Part shown: positions 14,555-16,982 of the stretch, piece by piece
Position numbering within the stretch: the first letter of the stretch is position 1
Layout of the letters: each line of letters begins with the position of its first letter
Assembly (NCBI GenBank): GCA_964546935.1
Contig: CAZJLJ010000060.1
Span: 1 to 16,982 of the forward strand
From: JALYTY01 sp964546935
GTDB taxonomy: Bacteria; Vulcanimicrobiota; Vulcanimicrobiia; Vulcanimicrobiales; Vulcanimicrobiaceae
Length of the DNA: 16,982 bases
Direction: 5' to 3'
Notes under the pieces: model-generated
The model's input: only the letters and a program-made list of their open reading frames with translations
Databases searched by the model: none
Told to the model about the DNA's origin: nothing
Made by a program: the position numbers and the translations under genes

Positions 14555-15355
14555 TCACGCGCCGGCCGGTACGGCGATGCGAATTCCGCGGACATCGTGG
14601 CTTAACGGCAACGGTTCCAAATGCCCACCGCCGTTTGTTGATTTTCCGGCGAGCACGGCATCGAACGACTCGCTGCACGCGCTGCATGTAACGAACGGCC
14701 AAGAGAGCACCGGCTCTTGCAACTCTCGCAAGCATGCCGGACACCGATCGCGATACGCGTAGTATTCCTCTTCACCGCGAAGAACCAGCAAAGGCGTGCC
14801 GTCGACCATCGTATGTGTAAGCGTGAACGGTGAGAGCTCCGAAATGTCTTCAAGCGTTCGCCACGTGCTTACAACCGGCAGCGGCTCTTCAGCAACCGTA
14901 TTGGCGCGGACTTCCAGAATCTCGGGAGCGGCTTTTCGGATCGCCTCTTCAACGGCAAGTTTCAGCGTTACGGAAGAAGATGGGCATCCGTCGCACGTTC
15001 CGCGTAGCCGCAACTCGACCGTTCCCTCGGAATCGACGCCGGTGAGATCCACTTCGCCGCCGTGTGAACGCAAATACGGACGCACGCCATCTAGCGCGCG
15101 TTCGATGCGTACCTCAAGCGGGACCGGGTGAAGATCGTGAACGATCAGCAGGCTCGCAACGAACTCATCGGCGCAAAGCGCGTCGACCACTTGTTGGCGA
15201 TCCGGCGAACCGTCAAGAGCCTGGAGAATCCGTGAAAGACCTTCACCGTACAACGTGACGAGCGTACGAACGAGTTCCTCGGCGCGATCGTGCGGCTCTA
15301 ACGATTCGAGGAGCGTTTCGACCCGCTCGGAGAGTTCCCGAACGTTCGTCGTCAA
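14555..15355 (-). CDS. NifU C-terminal-like domain fused to a four-cysteine Rieske-like domain
   Basis: This is a 266-residue soluble protein in three parts. Residues 1-75 are helical and of unknown role. Residues about 82-155 match the NifU C-terminal domain, with RSHGGEVDLTGV and the cluster-binding CDGC (Cys121, Cys124). Residues about 160-262 look like a Rieske-type ferredoxin fold (VLRGEEEYYAYRDRCPAC ... TCSACSESFDAVLAGK), but the ligands are Cys205/Cys208 and Cys224/Cys227 with no histidines in the ligand positions. The site could therefore hold a rubredoxin-like iron, an all-cysteine [2Fe-2S] cluster or zinc. The start is TTG at 15355, two bases after the large-subunit stop, with a perfect AGGAGG six bases upstream. 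An electron carrier between hydrogenase and quinone, or a cluster donor for the small subunit, are both reasonable from the family. Confidence 0.88.
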   Translation of the reverse strand: MTTNVRELSERVETLLESLEPHDRAEELVRTLVTLYGEGLSRILQALDGSPDRQQVVDALCADEFVASLLIVHDLHPVPLEVRIERALDGVRPYLRSHGGEVDLTGVDSEGTVELRLRGTCDGCPSSSVTLKLAVEEAIRKAAPEILEVRANTVAEEPLPVVSTWRTLEDISELSPFTLTHTMVDGTPLLVLRGEEEYYAYRDRCPACLRELQEPVLSWPFVTCSACSESFDAVLAGKSTNGGGHLEPLPLSHDVRGIRIAVPAGA

Positions 15356-15357
15356 AA

Positions 15358-16982
15358 TTACCCTCCTGGTGCGATGGGCGAATGGACCTGTTCGATCACG
15401 CGGCCGTCACCAAGATACATGTGCACGCCGCAGGGTAAGCACGGGTCGAAGCTGCGCACCGTGCGCATGATGTCGATTCCCTTGAACGTTTCGGGGCCGT
15501 TTTCTTCGAAAATGGGCGTGTTTTGCACCGCGTCTTCGTATGGACCGGGCGTTCCGTATTCGTCCCGCGGATTGCCGTTCCACGGTGTTGGCGGCCAAGG
15601 CTGATAACTGGCAATTTTTCCGTCGCGAATGACCATATGGTGCGACAGCACGCCGCGCACCGCCTCAGTGAACCCGCAGCTGATCGCTTCTTGCGGAACT
15701 TTGAACGGCGTCCACGTCTTGGTGCGTCCGGCGTGCACTTCATCGAGGGCTTTCTGGATGAAATGCAGTGCACAGGCGGCTGCATACGCTTGGAAGTACG
15801 TACGTGCGCGGTCGCGCTCGATCGCGTTGCTCCACTTCGGAATCTTCCATTCGAACGTGACTTCAGGTTTCAGCGCCGTCTTCGGAAGCGTAATCTGGAC
15901 GCTCGTTCCCGTTGCTTTTACGTAACCGATATCAACGAGCCCCGAAAGCGCTGTCGACCATAACCGCGCCAAGGGACCGCCGCCGGTATCTAACGCCAGG
16001 AAATCCGAACCGTCATACCAGCGCGGCGACATTACCCAGCTGTACTGGCCGCCGAAATCGCGTTTCTTCGGTGCCGGAATCGTGTGCACGTTCCACGGGT
16101 GCCGCCGGTCGACCGCGTTCCCCAACGGATCGCGGTCGACCATCATCTCCTGATCCTGCCAGTCTTCGTAATACGAATGTCCGAGCAGAATCCGCAAGCC
16201 GAGATTGATCTTAACCAGATCGTTCGTTATCAGCTTGCCGTCAACGACGATACCCGGAGTGACGAACATTCGCCGGCCCCAGTCCGTCATGGATCCATAT
16301 TCGAAATTGTTTTGCGCCTTCGGATCGATCAAGCTTCCCCAGCAACCGAGCAACACCCGGCGTTCGCCGACGTGTTCGTAACCCGGCAGCGCCTCGTAGA
16401 AGAAATCGAATAGATCGTCGTGGAGCGGAACGCAGGCCTTCATGTACTCGACGTATCGCATCAAGCGCGAGTAATAGTCCATGAAGGTTGTCGGGGACGG
16501 TTCGGTACCTACGCCACCCGGATAGAGCGTCGAAGGATGAACGTGCCGGCCTTCCATAAGACAGAACATTTCACGCGTGTAACGGCTGTTCACGAGCGCT
16601 TGACGATAGAACTCGCCTTCGAAAGGATTGAGCGCCGACATGATGTCGGCAATCGTGCGGTATCCGTGATCGGCCGCATGCGGAGCCGGTGTGTTCTTCG
16701 CTTTCTCCCACACCGAAGGATTCGTCTCGCGAACCATCTTCTCGCAGAAGTCTACGCCGACCAAGTTCTCTTGGAAGATATTGTGGTCGAACATGTACTC
16801 CGCTGCTTCGCCAAGGTTCAAAATCCATTCGCCGAGATCGGGCGGCCGCACGCCATACGCCATGTTTTGGTTGTAAACCGAGCACGTGGCGTGATTGTCT
16901 CCGCAGATTCCGCAGATGCGGCTGGTGATGAAGTGCGCATCACGCGGATCTTTGCCTTGCATGAAAATGCTATAGCCGCGGA
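15358..16982 (-). CDS. hhyL: group 1h [NiFe]-hydrogenase large subunit (5' end beyond window)
   Basis: This is the catalytic subunit of a high-affinity uptake hydrogenase, which oxidises H2, including at trace atmospheric levels in characterised group 1h enzymes. The frame is open to the right edge, reading RGYSIF before MQGKDPRDAHF, so the true N-terminus (probably some tens of residues) is outside. Counting from that Met (16962), the L1 nickel motif is RICGICGDNH with Cys17 and Cys20, and the L2 motif is DPCLPCGVH with Cys508 and Cys511. The tail after His514 is 20 residues, MYLGDGRVIEQVHSPIAPGG, and should be removed by the protease encoded downstream. Long segments such as HNIFQENLVGV, CLMEGRHVHPSTLYPGG, TDWGRRMFVTPG and FDPCLPCGVHMYLG are characteristic of group 1h as I know it. 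No disrupting change is visible. Confidence 0.97.
   Translation of the reverse strand, partial: RGYSIFMQGKDPRDAHFITSRICGICGDNHATCSVYNQNMAYGVRPPDLGEWILNLGEAAEYMFDHNIFQENLVGVDFCEKMVRETNPSVWEKAKNTPAPHAADHGYRTIADIMSALNPFEGEFYRQALVNSRYTREMFCLMEGRHVHPSTLYPGGVGTEPSPTTFMDYYSRLMRYVEYMKACVPLHDDLFDFFYEALPGYEHVGERRVLLGCWGSLIDPKAQNNFEYGSMTDWGRRMFVTPGIVVDGKLITNDLVKINLGLRILLGHSYYEDWQDQEMMVDRDPLGNAVDRRHPWNVHTIPAPKKRDFGGQYSWVMSPRWYDGSDFLALDTGGGPLARLWSTALSGLVDIGYVKATGTSVQITLPKTALKPEVTFEWKIPKWSNAIERDRARTYFQAYAAACALHFIQKALDEVHAGRTKTWTPFKVPQEAISCGFTEAVRGVLSHHMVIRDGKIASYQPWPPTPWNGNPRDEYGTPGPYEDAVQNTPIFEENGPETFKGIDIMRTVRSFDPCLPCGVHMYLGDGRVIEQVHSPIAPGG
15362..15367 (-). promoter_or_regulatory. ribosome binding site within the hydrogenase large-subunit gene
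   Basis: On the minus strand this reads AGGAGG and lies in the codons for the last Pro-Gly-Gly of the large subunit. It is six bases before the TTG start of the NifU-type gene. It supports that rare start codon, because no ATG or GTG is nearby in frame. Confidence 0.75.

Larger units (their letters stand above)
5466..16982 (-). other. group 1h [NiFe]-hydrogenase structural, accessory and maturation operon (partial)
   Basis: Thirteen genes run in the same direction with gaps of 2-7 bases or overlaps at every junction. ATGA overlaps occur at 13951-13954, 13313-13316, 12252-12255, 11216-11219 and 10107-10110; longer overlaps of 7-23 bases occur at four others. No internal terminator or promoter-sized gap exists. 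The promoter and the small-subunit gene must lie beyond the right edge. The operon ends at the hypF stop, inside the convergent overlap with the cyclase gene. Confidence 0.85.

Noticed and set aside
5466..16982. Mobile element or defence island explanation for the unknown genes
   Set aside because: No transposase, integrase, direct repeats or tRNA boundary was seen. The unknown genes are locked between hydrogenase genes by overlaps and are better explained as hydrogenase accessories.

Overview
The window holds most of the maturation and accessory half of a group 1h (high-affinity, oxygen-tolerant) [NiFe]-hydrogenase locus, followed on the left by three unrelated genes. The organism is probably an aerobic soil-type bacterium. 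Base composition is moderately GC-rich, at a rough estimate in the high fifties. The gene order (large subunit, NifU-type protein, DUF5947-type protein, DUF6084-type protein, conserved hypothetical, protease, small membrane protein, hypC, hypD, hypE) matches what I recall of actinobacterial hhy loci. The glycine-rich-linker lipoprotein and the cyclase-ATPase-TPR protein look more like Eremiobacterota (WPS-2) or Dormibacterota-type genomes. This placement is a guess from style and was not tested by any search.

Right part, 5466-16982, minus strand, read right to left: thirteen genes packed with almost no spacing. They are the hydrogenase large subunit (5' end beyond the right edge), a NifU/all-cysteine Rieske-like fusion, a cysteine-rich DUF5947-like protein, a DUF6084-like protein, a 354-residue conserved unknown, the large-subunit C-terminal protease, a small single-pass membrane protein, hypC, hypD, hypE, a tandem SIS-domain protein, a glutaredoxin-like protein and hypF. 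Five junctions are 4-base ATGA overlaps and four are longer overlaps, so the set is very likely one transcript. HypF and HypE make the CN ligand, HypC and HypD assemble Fe(CN)2CO, and the protease trims the large subunit after nickel insertion. The small subunit, hypA and hypB are not in the window; the small subunit should lie just right of it.

Left part: a plus-strand gene (2668-5469) encodes a class III cyclase domain fused to a STAND/NB-ARC-type ATPase and a TPR-like tail, and it converges on hypF with a 4-base overlap. Divergent from it across a 135-base intergenic region is a minus-strand lipoprotein of unknown function (1084-2532), followed 19 bases later by an aldo/keto reductase (75-1064). 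The first 68 bases may be the end of a further plus-strand gene. No tRNA, rRNA, insertion sequence, CRISPR array or phage gene was seen, and no gene-free stretch exceeds 135 bases.

The most interesting material is the set of poorly characterised proteins locked into the hydrogenase operon: the NifU/four-cysteine fusion (possible electron carrier), the 354-residue protein, the small membrane protein (possible tether), and the SIS and glutaredoxin-like pair placed between hypE and hypF.
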